64,000 nt of DNA from Pararheinheimera marina (GCF_042654345.1 NZ_JBHSGB010000002.1:165105-229104), one strand, 5' to 3'. Shown: positions 51,891-61,125, counted from the first letter of the stretch. Notes: generated by a model not told the origin, from the sequence alone. Program-made: numbers and translations.

Positions 51891-52322
51891 CGCAGTAGGC
51901 TCAGGGTTTATCCATACCACTGGCTTGCCACTGCAGTGCTGGCGCCACTTCAGTTGCTGGTAATCCTGTCGCAGTGCTGCAGTTTGCGTCAGCACAGCCA
52001 GGGCCGCCGGATGCTCTGCCGCCATCTGTTCAGCACCCCGCTCAAACCAATGCAAGGCCTGACGCAAGATACGCTGCCCGCGGCGCCAGCGTTTTTGTCT
52101 GGCGTAAGATTCCGCCAGATTCCGAACGGTCGCCGCCAGACAAAAGGTTGGTAAACAGGCCTGCTCCTGCGCCAACTCAGCCGGGCATTCGATAAAGCAG
52201 CTGTGAAACCAGATAGGCCACACATCTTTCAGTGCTTGTTTATAACACTGCTCTGCCTGTGCCGGTTGATGGGCCGCCAACGCCTGATTTCCTGCCTGCA
52301 TTTGTTGTTGCCAGTAATCCAT
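51879..52322 (-). CDS. TPR-like hypothetical protein
   Basis: A 147-residue helical protein. The first 33 residues MDYWQQQMQAGNQALAAHQ then AQAEQCYKQALKD form a TPR-like helix pair, and another pair (LAESYARQKRWRRGQRILRQAL) follows. It probably mediates protein contacts; role unknown. GAGG lies 6 nt before the ATG at 52322. Overlaps the convergent gene tail by 12 bp. Confidence 0.65.
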   Translation of the reverse strand: MDYWQQQMQAGNQALAAHQPAQAEQCYKQALKDVWPIWFHSCFIECPAELAQEQACLPTFCLAATVRNLAESYARQKRWRRGQRILRQALHWFERGAEQMAAEHPAALAVLTQTAALRQDYQQLKWRQHCSGKPVVWINPEPTALLH

Positions 52323-52414
52323 TTTAGACCTCATTTGAGAATTACTCGCATTTAGTCTGCCTGAACTGACAAAAGTTCACCAGCCCTGCAGTGGGGATTC
52401 GTCCTGTTTTGTGC

Positions 52415-52445
52415 AAAAAAGAAAGCCGGCATTCAGCCGGCTTTC
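52415..52445 (-). terminator. Rho-independent terminator of the dsbA tandem
   Basis: A perfect 10-bp stem GAAAGCCGGC / GCCGGCTTTC with the loop ATTCA, with TTTTTT on the minus strand after it, 18 bp past the dsbA stop. Confidence 0.88.
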
Positions 52446-52462
52446 GTCCACCCAAACAGAGG

Positions 52463-53095
52463 TTAGTCTTTTTTCGCCAGCAAATAGGCGACCAGTTCAT
52501 TCAGCTGCTGCTGAAAGTGCGCGGAGTCCAGCTCACCAAACTTCACCTGGTATTTGCCATTCACGATCAGCGTTGGGACGCCTTTCAGCACTTCGGCTTT
52601 GGTGTAAAAGTCCTGGCGGTCTTTTACAGCTTGCGCTTCCGCCTGAATTTTCGGGCTGACCAGTCCGGCGTCATACACCATTGCCGGTACGTCATTGACC
52701 AGCATCAGGCTACGAATGTCGTGTGCATTGCTAAAGCTGGCCCGTTGCTGATGAATGTAATTAAAAATAGCGTCGGCAATATGGTCGCCCTGGCCCACAC
52801 TTTCAGCGACCAGAAAGGCTTTACCCAGCTCAGCCTGCACTTCAGGTGGCGCCGCCCGCAGAAAATCCACATGGTTACGGATCAGTTTCTGCCCTTTCGG
52901 CAAACTCTTATTCAGCTCTTGCGCAAAAGGCTCAAAAGCGCGGCAGTGCGGGCAGTAAAAGGAGAAAAACTCCACCACTTCCGGCGTGGCAGTTTTCGGC
53001 GTGCTCAGCACCTCATAGTGCTTGCCGGCTTCAAACTGGGCTGCAAAGACCAGCGATGGCAACAGCACCAGCGAAGCAACTAAAGTTCTTAACAT
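52463..53095 (-). CDS. dsbA: DsbA-type thiol:disulfide oxidoreductase, CPHC active site
   Basis: A 210-residue periplasmic oxidase that makes disulfide bonds in exported proteins. Signal peptide about 1-18 (LVFAAQ), active site CPHC in FFSFYCPHCRAFEPFAQ, helical insertion, and the cis-Pro loop GVPT. CPHC is the site of classical, strongly oxidising DsbA. It lies 11 bp downstream of a second DsbA gene and ends in a terminator. Confidence 0.93.
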   Translation of the reverse strand: MLRTLVASLVLLPSLVFAAQFEAGKHYEVLSTPKTATPEVVEFFSFYCPHCRAFEPFAQELNKSLPKGQKLIRNHVDFLRAAPPEVQAELGKAFLVAESVGQGDHIADAIFNYIHQQRASFSNAHDIRSLMLVNDVPAMVYDAGLVSPKIQAEAQAVKDRQDFYTKAEVLKGVPTLIVNGKYQVKFGELDSAHFQQQLNELVAYLLAKKD

Positions 53096-53106
53096 TATTC
53101 AGCCTC

Positions 53107-53742
53107 TTATTTCAGGGTCAGCAGGTAGGCGACCAACTCGTTGAATTCTTTCTCCTGATTGTCACGGCTCAGACCCTGGTTCAGGATTTTGTATTTGCCA
53201 TTCACTACAAAGGTCGGCACGCCAGTCAGCACACGGCGGTTAGTCATGTTGTCCTGGTCTTTTTTCATCTGCTTAGTCGCACCCACCACAGTGAAGCTTT
53301 TAATGGCTTTGTCGTAGGTTGCAGCGTCGATACCCAGACCCACAATCACCGCTTTAATGTCATCGTCCGAGGCAAAAGCTTTGCGGTCGACATGAATATG
53401 GTTAAACAGCGCGTTGGCCGCTTCATCGCCTTTACCCAGGTTTTTCGCCACCAGATAGGCACGCACAACAGTATTCTGAATTTCCGGGCTGGCGTGGCGC
53501 AGGAAGTCGACATGCACTTTTTTCAGCTCAACCCCTTCAGGTAATTTTTTCTCCAGCGCCTGCACTTTGGTTTCAAAGCCAAAACAGGCCGGGCAATAAA
53601 ACGAGAAAAACTCTTTCACTTCTGGCTTGGCAGTGGCTTGCTCCGCAATCACTTCATAATGTGTGCCTTCTTCAAACTGTGCGGCCAACGCCGACAGTGG
53701 CAGAAGTAAGGCGCCTAAAACCCATGTTGCTAACTTCATCAT
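53107..53742 (-). CDS. second DsbA-type oxidoreductase, CPAC active site
   Basis: A 211-residue paralogue of the next gene, with signal about 1-20 (LPLSALAAQ), active site CPAC in FFSFYCPACFGFE and cis-Pro loop GVPT. The variable dipeptide PA instead of PH is expected to lower oxidising power, so the two enzymes may have different substrates or redox roles. First of the tandem pair, 45 bp after srkA. In many gammaproteobacteria srkA is followed by a single dsbA. Confidence 0.9.
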   Translation of the reverse strand: MMKLATWVLGALLLPLSALAAQFEEGTHYEVIAEQATAKPEVKEFFSFYCPACFGFETKVQALEKKLPEGVELKKVHVDFLRHASPEIQNTVVRAYLVAKNLGKGDEAANALFNHIHVDRKAFASDDDIKAVIVGLGIDAATYDKAIKSFTVVGATKQMKKDQDNMTNRRVLTGVPTFVVNGKYKILNQGLSRDNQEKEFNELVAYLLTLK

Positions 53743-53787
53743 TCGTAGTTCCTTGGTATTCTTAATAAAATCTACTGTATCAAAACT

Positions 53788-54780
53788 TTACCATTGCGGC
53801 ATCAGGCTCAGCGGCGGCTCATCACAGCGTTTGAGCTGTTCGTCCAGCACCTTCAGTTGTTGCTGCCAGTATTCCGGGCTGTTAAACCAGGGGAAATGAC
53901 GGATAAAGGCCGGATCTCCCCAGCGCTGCGCCAACCAGGCCATATAGGACACCTGACGCATAGCCCGCAGCGGCTCAATCAATGCCAACTCTTTGGCCGC
54001 AAAATCACAAAATTGTTCATATTCGTCAAGCAATAAGCCCAACTGCATTTGTTGTTCGACCCTGTCACCATGTAACAACAGCCAGAGATCCTGCACCGCC
54101 GGACCCATTCTGCAATCATCAAAATCAAGCAGCATGACCTGCTCATTCACCCACAACAAATTGCCCGGATGGCAGTCGCCATGCAAGCGGATAGAGCATT
54201 CAGGCCGATACAGCTGACCGGCCTTTTGCTGCAATTGTTGCAGCACGGCGGCAAAATGCTGTTCCAGTGCCTTGGGCACAAAACCGCTCGACAGCAGCAG
54301 ATCCGCACTTTGCTTTAGCATCTGTTCGGCACTGAACGCTGGCCTGTGGGCAAAACTGCGACTGCCAGCCACCTGATGCAATCGTCCAAGCAAAGCACCG
54401 GTTTGCAGTAATTGTTCGTCCTGATCTGCCTCGAACTGACGCCCGCCTAAACTGGGGTAAATGGCCAGATAACTGCTCTGATAAGCTAACACGTACTCAC
54501 CATCCCGTTGCACGGCTTGCGCTACTGGAATTTCGGCAGCCACCAACTCGGCGACAAACTGATGCTCTTCCTGCAGCTGGGGCAACGACCAGCGCTCTGG
54601 CCGGTAAAACTTCACCACCCAGTTTTTCCGATCCTGGTCTTTAAACTGATAAACACGGTTTTCATAACTGTTCAGCGGTAACAGACCTGAAGCCACGTCA
54701 AAGCCATAATGCCAAAGTGCATCCAGCATAAAATCTGGTGTGAGGTGATCGAAATGAAACTGACTCATAGAGGTTGGCAT
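53788..54780 (-). CDS. srkA: stress response kinase SrkA (YihE)
   Basis: A 330-residue Ser/Thr kinase of the aminoglycoside-phosphotransferase fold that protects cells from stress-induced death. Strong matches to E. coli SrkA: LNSYENRVYQFKDQD, VVKFYRPERWS, GGRQFEAD, the catalytic HGDCHPGN and LLDFDDCRMGPAVQDLW. A second ATG four codons in (54768) is possible; neither has a clear ribosome binding site. It is followed by the DsbA pair, the srkA-dsbA order known from enterobacteria. Confidence 0.93.
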   Translation of the reverse strand: MPTSMSQFHFDHLTPDFMLDALWHYGFDVASGLLPLNSYENRVYQFKDQDRKNWVVKFYRPERWSLPQLQEEHQFVAELVAAEIPVAQAVQRDGEYVLAYQSSYLAIYPSLGGRQFEADQDEQLLQTGALLGRLHQVAGSRSFAHRPAFSAEQMLKQSADLLLSSGFVPKALEQHFAAVLQQLQQKAGQLYRPECSIRLHGDCHPGNLLWVNEQVMLLDFDDCRMGPAVQDLWLLLHGDRVEQQMQLGLLLDEYEQFCDFAAKELALIEPLRAMRQVSYMAWLAQRWGDPAFIRHFPWFNSPEYWQQQLKVLDEQLKRCDEPPLSLMPQW

Positions 54781-54845
54781 CAGAGCAAAGGTGGTCGCAT
54801 CATACTGGGTTTAACCGCAAGGACCAAGCCCTGTAAGGCCGCATC

Positions 54846-54877
54846 CAGAGCTGCAAACCTTAAGGCCTGCAGCTCTG
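54846..54877. terminator. hairpin between ccoG and srkA
   Basis: CAGAGCTGCA (54846-54855) and TGCAGCTCTG (54868-54877) form a perfect 10-bp stem with a 12-nt loop, 8 bp after the ccoG stop. The T-rich side is on the plus strand, so its role as a ccoG terminator is uncertain. Confidence 0.45.
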
Positions 54878-54884
54878 TTTTGTC

Positions 54885-56312
54885 TTAACGTGCAGAGAAG
54901 AATTTACTGCCCTGACTTAAGGTAACCTCTGGCTCGTCTTTGTCTTGCAGCACAAACTCGATATCCAGCACTGGTTTATTGGCATGAACAGGGTCAAGCG
55001 CCAGACTGATTGGCAAGTTGGCCGTTTCGCCGCCCTGCACTGTCAGCTCCTGATCACCAATCCAGTTCAATTCATCAATACCACTGACGGACAACAGGTA
55101 GGTTTGTTCAACCTGAGATTTGTTAATAATTTTCAGTGTGTAGGTGTTTTCTATCAGGCCTTCGTTGGTTTCACGGTACAAAGCACCGCGGTCCCGCACA
55201 ATATCCATCATCACCGGCTTGCGTACCACGAGGGTCCAGCCAAAGGCGGCGCAAACGGCCAACAGCACCAGGAAATAACCAACCAGTTTGCCACGCACCA
55301 CTTTGGTGGTCCGGCCTTCCAGACTGTGTTCAGTGGTGTAACTGATCAGCCCTTTGGCGTACCCCATTTTGTCCATAGTGTCGTCACAGGCATCAATACA
55401 GGCGCCACAGTTAATGCATTCGTACTGCAGGCCGTTACGGATATCAATGCCGGTCGGGCAAACATGCACACAGAGGTTGCAGTCAATACAGTCGCCCAGC
55501 CCCTTGGTTTTGTAGTCCGCGTCTTTGCGGGAACGCGGCCCGCGGTTCTCACCGCGTTTAGCGTCGTAGGTGACGGTAAAGGTATCTTTATCAAACATAG
55601 CGGACTGGAAGCGGGCATAAGGGCAAATATGGGTGCACATAATTTCGCGCATCCAACCCGCATTACCGTAAGTACAAAACATAAAAAACAGCACAGACAC
55701 CACAGCCCAGAAGCTGGCGTCGAAGCTAAAGAAATCGACAAACAACTGAGTGACAGGCGTGAAGTAGCCGACAAAAATCAGTGCTGTTAACAAGGAAAAC
55801 GCCAGCCAGCAGAAATGTGTGAGCGCTTTTTTCCAGACCTTGCCTGCAGTCCAGGGGTCTTTGTCCAGTTTCATCCTGTTATTGCGGCTGCCCTGAATTT
55901 TTTCTTCAAACCAGATAAAAATAAAAGTCCAGACGGTTTGCGGACACAGATAACCGCACCAGACCCGACCATAAAAGGTGGTCACAAAAAACAGCGCAAA
56001 GGCGCCGATCACGAAGATCCAAGCCAAAATAGTGAAATCCTGTGGCCAGAGAGTCATACCAAAGATATTGAATTTCTGTTCAACAATGTCGAGCAAAATG
56101 GCTTGTTGACCATGAAATTGCAGCCAGGGCAGTAACATGAACAGCCCCATAAAGATAAAGCCCATGTTACGGCGCAGACGTTGATGAAGGCCTTTTACTG
56201 CCCGCACGTATATGCGATCCCGCGGGTTGTATTTGTTCACTCCGGTGTCAGTTTTATGCACTTTGACATCCACCGGAATATTCTTGATATCTATTTTGTT
56301 ATCCACGCCCAT
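54885..56312 (-). CDS. ccoG: cytochrome c oxidase accessory protein CcoG (RdxA/FixG-like)
   Basis: A ~475-residue inner-membrane iron-sulfur protein that helps assemble cbb3 oxidase by handling copper. It has TM helices near 40-60, 80-105, 155-180, 190-210 and 335-355, a Cys-rich loop (GYLCPQTVW, THICPYARFQ) and two 4Fe-4S clusters in CIDCNLCVHVCPTGIDI and CINCGACIDACDDTM. A C-terminal immunoglobulin-like domain ends the protein. Starts at a GTG (56324), this ATG or a GTG at 56306 are possible; the AAGAGG site is best spaced for 56306. No other cco genes are in the window. Confidence 0.93.
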   Translation of the reverse strand: MGVDNKIDIKNIPVDVKVHKTDTGVNKYNPRDRIYVRAVKGLHQRLRRNMGFIFMGLFMLLPWLQFHGQQAILLDIVEQKFNIFGMTLWPQDFTILAWIFVIGAFALFFVTTFYGRVWCGYLCPQTVWTFIFIWFEEKIQGSRNNRMKLDKDPWTAGKVWKKALTHFCWLAFSLLTALIFVGYFTPVTQLFVDFFSFDASFWAVVSVLFFMFCTYGNAGWMREIMCTHICPYARFQSAMFDKDTFTVTYDAKRGENRGPRSRKDADYKTKGLGDCIDCNLCVHVCPTGIDIRNGLQYECINCGACIDACDDTMDKMGYAKGLISYTTEHSLEGRTTKVVRGKLVGYFLVLLAVCAAFGWTLVVRKPVMMDIVRDRGALYRETNEGLIENTYTLKIINKSQVEQTYLLSVSGIDELNWIGDQELTVQGGETANLPISLALDPVHANKPVLDIEFVLQDKDEPEVTLSQGSKFFSAR

Positions 56313-56595
56313 ACCTCTTACCACCAGCTAAGCATCAGTCTAGCAGGCGATTCATTGCGCCTTGTTGACTCAAAACAAAGCTTGATTGTTTTTTTGACCC
56401 CAATCAGCTCTGCAAAAACTGAACCAGAAGGCTCCATTATATAACACGATGATCTGTATTGGGTTTTAATACGTTAAGTGGAGGTGTCGCTGTCAACAAC
56501 ATTGACAAGCCCCCTAAGTATTGACGCAGAGGTTCACAGTGGCAGCGGCGGTGTACTGTGTTATAACCAATACAAGGCTTCGGATAGAATCTGGT

Positions 56596-56964
56596 ATGCG
56601 TAAATTTCTGCTGTGCTGTTTGTTACTGGCCCTGCTGCTGACCTTTTATGATCACCCCAGGGTACTACCTTATTCAGAACCTGTGCTCGACTGGCTGGCT
56701 GAACATATTTCATTGCCGGCACAAAACAACGGTTCGGTCATCACCCGCAAAGTGCAAAAGGCGTTTTATGCCATAGGTCAGGATTATGGGGCGGGCCAGC
56801 AAGAGGCGTTGGCCAGAGCCAGCTCCGATCTGGATACTTTACTGCAGTTCCAACACAACTATTGCCAGAATGGCGACTTCCACCCGGCTCTGTTTGGTGA
56901 AGCCATGGAGCGGGCCTGTAAAGTCCTGAAGCAATACCCTGGCTTAGCCAAGCTGAAACTCTAA
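56596..56964 (+). CDS. hypothetical exported or membrane-anchored protein
   Basis: A 122-residue protein with an N-terminal hydrophobic segment (MRKFLLCCLLLALLLTF) that can be a signal or anchor. The rest is a soluble helical region (VQKAFYAIGQDYGAGQQEAL, FGEAMERACKVLKQYPGL). Family not recognised. The frame starts 25 codons earlier but has no signal there. The stop is one base away from the end of the convergent ABC transporter gene. Confidence 0.55.
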   Translation: MRKFLLCCLLLALLLTFYDHPRVLPYSEPVLDWLAEHISLPAQNNGSVITRKVQKAFYAIGQDYGAGQQEALARASSDLDTLLQFQHNYCQNGDFHPALFGEAMERACKVLKQYPGLAKLKL

Positions 56965-56965
56965 G

Positions 56966-59056
56966 TCAGTGACTACGATTGTGTTGCAGCTGCTGCCTGA
57001 CACAGGCAGTGACGTCGCTGAGTTTGCCCCGCTCCAACAGGTATACCCGGTCTGCATTCAGAATAGTTTGTGGCCTGTGAGCGATGACGATACGGGTCAG
57101 CTGAAGCTCACCGATGGCCTTGTTAATCTGCTGCTCTATTGCACTGTCCAGCTGACTGCTGGCTTCGTCCAAAAACAAAATTTTTGGTTTTCTGTACAAA
57201 GCGCGGGCCAATAACACCCGCTGCTTTTGTCCACCAGACAGGCTACTACCCATATCTCCAACCAGCGCATTGTAGCCCATCGGCATTTGTACAATGTCCT
57301 GATGGATCCCTGCCAACACGGCGCAATGCACCAACAAGTCCCAATCAGGTCTGGAATCAAAGGCGCAAATGTTGTCGGCCAAACTGCCATTCAGCAGCTG
57401 ATCATCCTGCATAACAGCCGCCACCTGAGCCCGGTAATGTTTTAATCCCAGGTGCCGGATATCAATGGAATCTGCAGTCACTGAACCAGAGTCGGCCACT
57501 GCCAAACCTAACATCAGTTTCAGCAAACTGGTTTTGCCGCAACCGGATGGTCCGACAATAGCAATGTGCTCACCGGCGGCAACCTGCAGCTGCAGATTTT
57601 GAAACAACAGAGGTTCGGTTGCTGCATAGCGGAAACTCAGGTTGTGTAGCTGCAATTGGCCGGAAATAGCACGAAAGCTGGCGTCGCCGCCGTCTTGCTC
57701 CTTAGCGGTCAAAGAAATATCCGCCAGCCGCTGCAAATGCAGACTGACCATGCGCAGCTCAATTAAGCGGTCAATCAGAGCAGCTGTGCGGCTACTAAAC
57801 TGGTTTTTGTAAGCCAGAAAAGCCAACAACATCCCTACCGTCATTTGGGTTTGGAGCACAGCCCAAGCCGCCAGATAGACCACCAAAATATTCTCAAGAC
57901 CAAACAGTAGTTGTTGCGCGGTGCTGTACCCGATCTGCCAGCAACCGAGCCGGTACTGTTGATTGACCGCATCGGCATAGCAGTTTTGCCACTGGCTTAA
58001 TCTGTTACTTTGCTGACCAAACAACTGCAAGGTTTGGATACCCCGAACGGTTTCCATAAAGTGGCTTTGCTCTTTGGCTTTACTGACAATACTGGCTTCT
58101 GTGCGGTACTTTAAAGGTTTGTACAAAGCCAGCCGCAACAAGGCATAAAGCAGCACAGCACCGCACACCACCATCGCCAGTTTTGGGCTATACAAATACA
58201 TCATCAGCAACACCGATAACGCCATCACCCCGTCGACAACAGCCTCCACTAAGCTGCTACTTAACTGCTCACGGATACTGTCCAAAGAGCCAAAACGCGA
58301 AACGATATCGCCCATATGGCGTTTTTCAAAAAAGCTGACTGGTAAATGCAACAGATGCCGGAACAAATTGGTAGCCATCTGAAGATTCAGGCTGGACGAC
58401 AGATGCAACACCACCCAACTTCGCAGCGCAAAAGTCAGGTTTTGTAATAGGAGCAATAAACCAAAGCCAAGAGCCAATACCAACAGCAGTGGGGTATCAT
58501 GACTGACCAGCACTTCATCCACCACCAGCTGGCTGTAATAAGGCGCAGCCAATAAAAACAGCTGCAAAATCAGTGATAAAAGCAGTAATTTGGCCAGTGC
58601 AGGCCCGAGCCCTGCGCTCTGCTGCCAGAACGAATTTAATCCTAAAGACTGACGCTCATCTTTCGGTTGAAACTCGGCCGTCGGCGTCAGTTCAAGCGCA
58701 ATGCCGGTGAAGCTCTGGTCCAATTCCTTTAGCGGCACCAGTCGCTGACCTTGGGCCGGATCACAAATCAGAGCGCCCTGGCGTCGCACTCTGAGCAGCA
58801 CGACAAAATGATTCATGTTCCAATGCAATATGCAGGGCATTCGCAGCTGCTTAATCTCATCCAGCTCCAGCTTTAATGCCCGGGGAGCTAACTGTAGTTG
58901 ATCAGCCAGCTGCATCAATTGCTGTAAGTTGGCACCTTTCAACGATACCGGATAGCGGCTGCGCAGCGCAGGCAAATCTAACTTTAGCCCATAGTGCCCT
59001 GCCATCATCGCAAGACAAGCCAACCCACATTCCGCAGCTTCAGATTGATAAATCAT
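56966..59056 (-). CDS. C39 peptidase-containing ABC transporter (bacteriocin exporter)
   Basis: A 696-residue bifunctional exporter that removes double-glycine leaders and pumps out the mature peptide. The N-terminal C39 peptidase (1-120) has QSEAAECGLACL with Cys10, His83 (MNHF) and Asp99 (CDPAQG). Five or six TM helices follow (about 150-430). The ATPase has Walker A GPSGCGKT, signature LSGGQKQR and Walker B ILFLDEASSQLD. Last gene of a five-gene minus-strand cluster with a HlyD adaptor and two precursors. It would work with that adaptor and a TolC-type channel, as CvaB does for colicin V. Confidence 0.93.
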   Translation of the reverse strand: MIYQSEAAECGLACLAMMAGHYGLKLDLPALRSRYPVSLKGANLQQLMQLADQLQLAPRALKLELDEIKQLRMPCILHWNMNHFVVLLRVRRQGALICDPAQGQRLVPLKELDQSFTGIALELTPTAEFQPKDERQSLGLNSFWQQSAGLGPALAKLLLLSLILQLFLLAAPYYSQLVVDEVLVSHDTPLLLVLALGFGLLLLLQNLTFALRSWVVLHLSSSLNLQMATNLFRHLLHLPVSFFEKRHMGDIVSRFGSLDSIREQLSSSLVEAVVDGVMALSVLLMMYLYSPKLAMVVCGAVLLYALLRLALYKPLKYRTEASIVSKAKEQSHFMETVRGIQTLQLFGQQSNRLSQWQNCYADAVNQQYRLGCWQIGYSTAQQLLFGLENILVVYLAAWAVLQTQMTVGMLLAFLAYKNQFSSRTAALIDRLIELRMVSLHLQRLADISLTAKEQDGGDASFRAISGQLQLHNLSFRYAATEPLLFQNLQLQVAAGEHIAIVGPSGCGKTSLLKLMLGLAVADSGSVTADSIDIRHLGLKHYRAQVAAVMQDDQLLNGSLADNICAFDSRPDWDLLVHCAVLAGIHQDIVQMPMGYNALVGDMGSSLSGGQKQRVLLARALYRKPKILFLDEASSQLDSAIEQQINKAIGELQLTRIVIAHRPQTILNADRVYLLERGKLSDVTACVRQQLQHNRSH

Positions 59057-59078
59057 TTAGCATTCCTTGCTAACTAGC

Positions 59079-59351
59079 TCAACACTCCTGAGAGATATCT
59101 TCTAACAGTTGTGCAGTAAACTTCAGCCCAGTGCCATGTTTCTTCCGGTAATACCTTACAGCTTCGGATTTACTAACTTTATATAAATCCATCAGTTGCA
59201 TATCTTCAATACGAACATTTTCTGGGTCATCCGCTTTGCGCTTCTTTCTGTCTGACAAATGTGCCAAATCCTTTTTTTCTGACTCCAATGCCATCCAGTG
59301 TATAAAAAACGCAAAAGCCAAAATCAGAAACACCCAATAGTAATCACTCAT
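59079..59351 (-). CDS. small membrane protein, candidate immunity protein
   Basis: A 90-residue protein with one N-terminal TM helix (YYWVFLILAFAFFIHWMA, about 4-21) and a highly charged cytoplasmic part (KKDLAHLSDRKKRKADD and a KSEAVRYYRKKHG region). It lies between the second precursor and the exporter gene, with an AGGAG site 8 nt before the ATG. Its place in a bacteriocin operon makes immunity a reasonable guess. No homologue is recognised. The frame start 15 codons earlier lacks a ribosome binding site. Confidence 0.6.
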   Translation of the reverse strand: MSDYYWVFLILAFAFFIHWMALESEKKDLAHLSDRKKRKADDPENVRIEDMQLMDLYKVSKSEAVRYYRKKHGTGLKFTAQLLEDISQEC

Positions 59352-59406
59352 ATTTTTTGCTCCTGACAAGGAGCGGGGATGATTGAAGATCCCCACTCCG
59401 TTTTTC

Positions 59407-59622
59407 TCACTGCATCATCTGATAGCCGGCATAAAATGCCAGTATTACCATAGCTCCAGCTGCAAATGGCGCTGCACCAAACGCAGCAAATACACCAATT
59501 GATCCCAGTGAGCCGCCAAACGTGGATGAGCCTATACCCAAAGCTACCCCTATCGCGGCACTACCTTCACCAAACCCTGCACCTTGCACTTCAGCAACCT
59601 GCCGTTGAGTTAACTCTATCAT
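59407..59622 (-). CDS. glycine-rich bacteriocin precursor 2
   Basis: A 71-residue peptide with a 15-residue leader MIELTQRQVAEVQGA in which GA takes the place of the double glycine. The predicted mature 56-residue peptide begins GFGEGSAAIG and is Gly/Ala/Ser-rich, hydrophobic, with many GxxxG-type spacings (GIGSSTFGGSLGSIG), ending AFYAGYQMMQ. A GGAGG site precedes the ATG. It resembles the next gene upstream in length, leader and C terminus, so the two are paralogous and may act as a two-peptide bacteriocin. No Cys, so no disulfides or lanthionines. Confidence 0.75.
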   Translation of the reverse strand: MIELTQRQVAEVQGAGFGEGSAAIGVALGIGSSTFGGSLGSIGVFAAFGAAPFAAGAMVILAFYAGYQMMQ

Positions 59623-59642
59623 GGCCTAACCTCCCTGCTTCT

Positions 59643-59858
59643 TTAACTAGCCATCTGGTAGCCGGCATAAAGGGCCAACCCCAACATGACTGTTACAGTC
59701 AGAGGTGATGAAGCAAATGCCAATCCTGCACCAACCATACCCCAGCCTGAGCCAAATGATGCACTACCGATACCGAGGGCTAGCCCTGCAGCTCCTGCTC
59801 CTTGTAAGAAACCACCACCACTCACCTCTTGTACTTCATTCAGTTGTAACTCTTTCAT
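59643..59858 (-). CDS. glycine-rich bacteriocin precursor 1
   Basis: A 71-residue peptide with a typical double-glycine leader MKELQLNEVQEVSGG (15 residues). The predicted mature 56-residue peptide begins GFLQGAGAAG, has glycine-zipper-like spacing (GIGSASFGSGWGMVGAG), and ends ALYAGYQMAS. Both precursors have mature parts of equal length starting GF, and a shared YAGYQM end. An AGGAG site is well placed. Glycine zippers let helices pack in membranes, so pore formation is a plausible activity. C39-ABC and HlyD genes flank it. Confidence 0.8.
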   Translation of the reverse strand: MKELQLNEVQEVSGGGFLQGAGAAGLALGIGSASFGSGWGMVGAGLAFASSPLTVTVMLGLALYAGYQMAS

Positions 59859-59877
59859 ATCTTCTCTCCTTGAAAGT

Positions 59878-61125
59878 TCAGAGCCTGCCTCGCAAGCTCA
59901 CCAATGGCTCAAATACCCAAGCCAACAGGCTACGGTTTTCGAGCACCACATCAGCGCTAAGCAACATGCCAGACTGCAACGGCACCTCATTGTTGTATGC
60001 GCGGATTGATTGGGATCCCAGTTGTACCTCCACTCTGTACACTGGTTCCTGAATAGAAAGTGGCATGGCTATGTCCCCAGGTAACACTATGGCCTGGGCG
60101 GTTTTTATCACTTTGCCTTGAAAAGTCCCGAAACGTTGGTAGGGGAAAGCATCAAAGCGCAAACGCGCCGCCTGCCCAGGCCGGACAAAACCATAAGCAC
60201 GGGTTGGGACCAACAGTACAGCAGTCAACTCTGAATGTAGCGGAACCAACGTCAGCAGAGAACCTCCGTTCTGGACCTGACTGCCTAGCTCAGCCCATAA
60301 ACTGGTGACCCGGCCAGCCACAGGTGCAGTTAACACCAGTTCCTCATCCGCTTTGAGCTGAATACTCTGTTGCTGCAGCTGTGCCAGCTCTTGTTGCAAA
60401 CTGGCCTGTTGCTGCGCTTGTTCAGATGGTAGCCGGGCTAACTGGCCAGTTAATTGCTGCTGGTAATTCAGTTGATTTTGCTCATTGCTGATGTGTTCGC
60501 TGAGCAGTTGTTGAAGGCTAAAAATCTGTTCTTGTTGGTTTTTGATACTGTCCTGACTGACAGCTCCCTGATTCCGCAATTTTTTAAGGTCATTCAGACG
60601 CTCGCTCTGAAGCTGAATACGTTGCTCGGTTAAACGCTGCTGATTTCTGATCTGTTCCAGCAACAACAGTCCACTTGCCAGTCTGGCCTCAAGTTCTTGC
60701 TGTTGTTGCTGGTATTGCTGGACTAGCTGTTGATATCTGAGTTGCAGCAACTGGCGCTGCTGGACAATGCCCTGCAACAAAGTTTCTGCCAGACTGCGGC
60801 CGCCCTCCAACTGCCCTTGCACTCTCAGAGCCAGTAGAGGCTGCCCTTGCATGACTACAGTTCCGTCCTGCACCAAGAGCTGACTGATCACGCCAGAGCG
60901 TGGAGCACTGATGTGCGACTGGCCAGAGATGGGCTTCAGATAACCCGCCACAGTTTCACGCCGGTCGAAAGATGCCTGACTTAAAAACAACAAAGCCAGA
61001 CTGACAGCTGCGACAAGTAATAGAGTAAGAAGACTGGCCGAGACCGGCTGTAAAACCACGACCGAGCCTTCCAGCCGCGAACTTTGGTGTTGTACTGCAT
61101 GAGGGCGAAACAATCCTTGTGTCAT
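59878..61125 (-). CDS. HlyD/CvaA-type secretion adaptor
   Basis: A 415-residue membrane fusion protein for peptide export. It has an N-terminal TM helix (LLTLLLVAAVSLALLFLSQA, about 34-53), a lipoyl-like half (GVISQLLVQDGTVVMQGQPL), a long Gln/Leu-rich coiled coil (about 110-260), and the second lipoyl/barrel part (VLTAPVAGRVTSLWAELG). The frame begins 18 codons earlier; MTQGLFRPHAV matches the usual adaptor start. First gene of the precursor-exporter cluster, so export parts and precursors are cotranscribed. Confidence 0.88.
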   Translation of the reverse strand: MTQGLFRPHAVQHQSSRLEGSVVVLQPVSASLLTLLLVAAVSLALLFLSQASFDRRETVAGYLKPISGQSHISAPRSGVISQLLVQDGTVVMQGQPLLALRVQGQLEGGRSLAETLLQGIVQQRQLLQLRYQQLVQQYQQQQQELEARLASGLLLLEQIRNQQRLTEQRIQLQSERLNDLKKLRNQGAVSQDSIKNQQEQIFSLQQLLSEHISNEQNQLNYQQQLTGQLARLPSEQAQQQASLQQELAQLQQQSIQLKADEELVLTAPVAGRVTSLWAELGSQVQNGGSLLTLVPLHSELTAVLLVPTRAYGFVRPGQAARLRFDAFPYQRFGTFQGKVIKTAQAIVLPGDIAMPLSIQEPVYRVEVQLGSQSIRAYNNEVPLQSGMLLSADVVLENRSLLAWVFEPLVSLRGRL

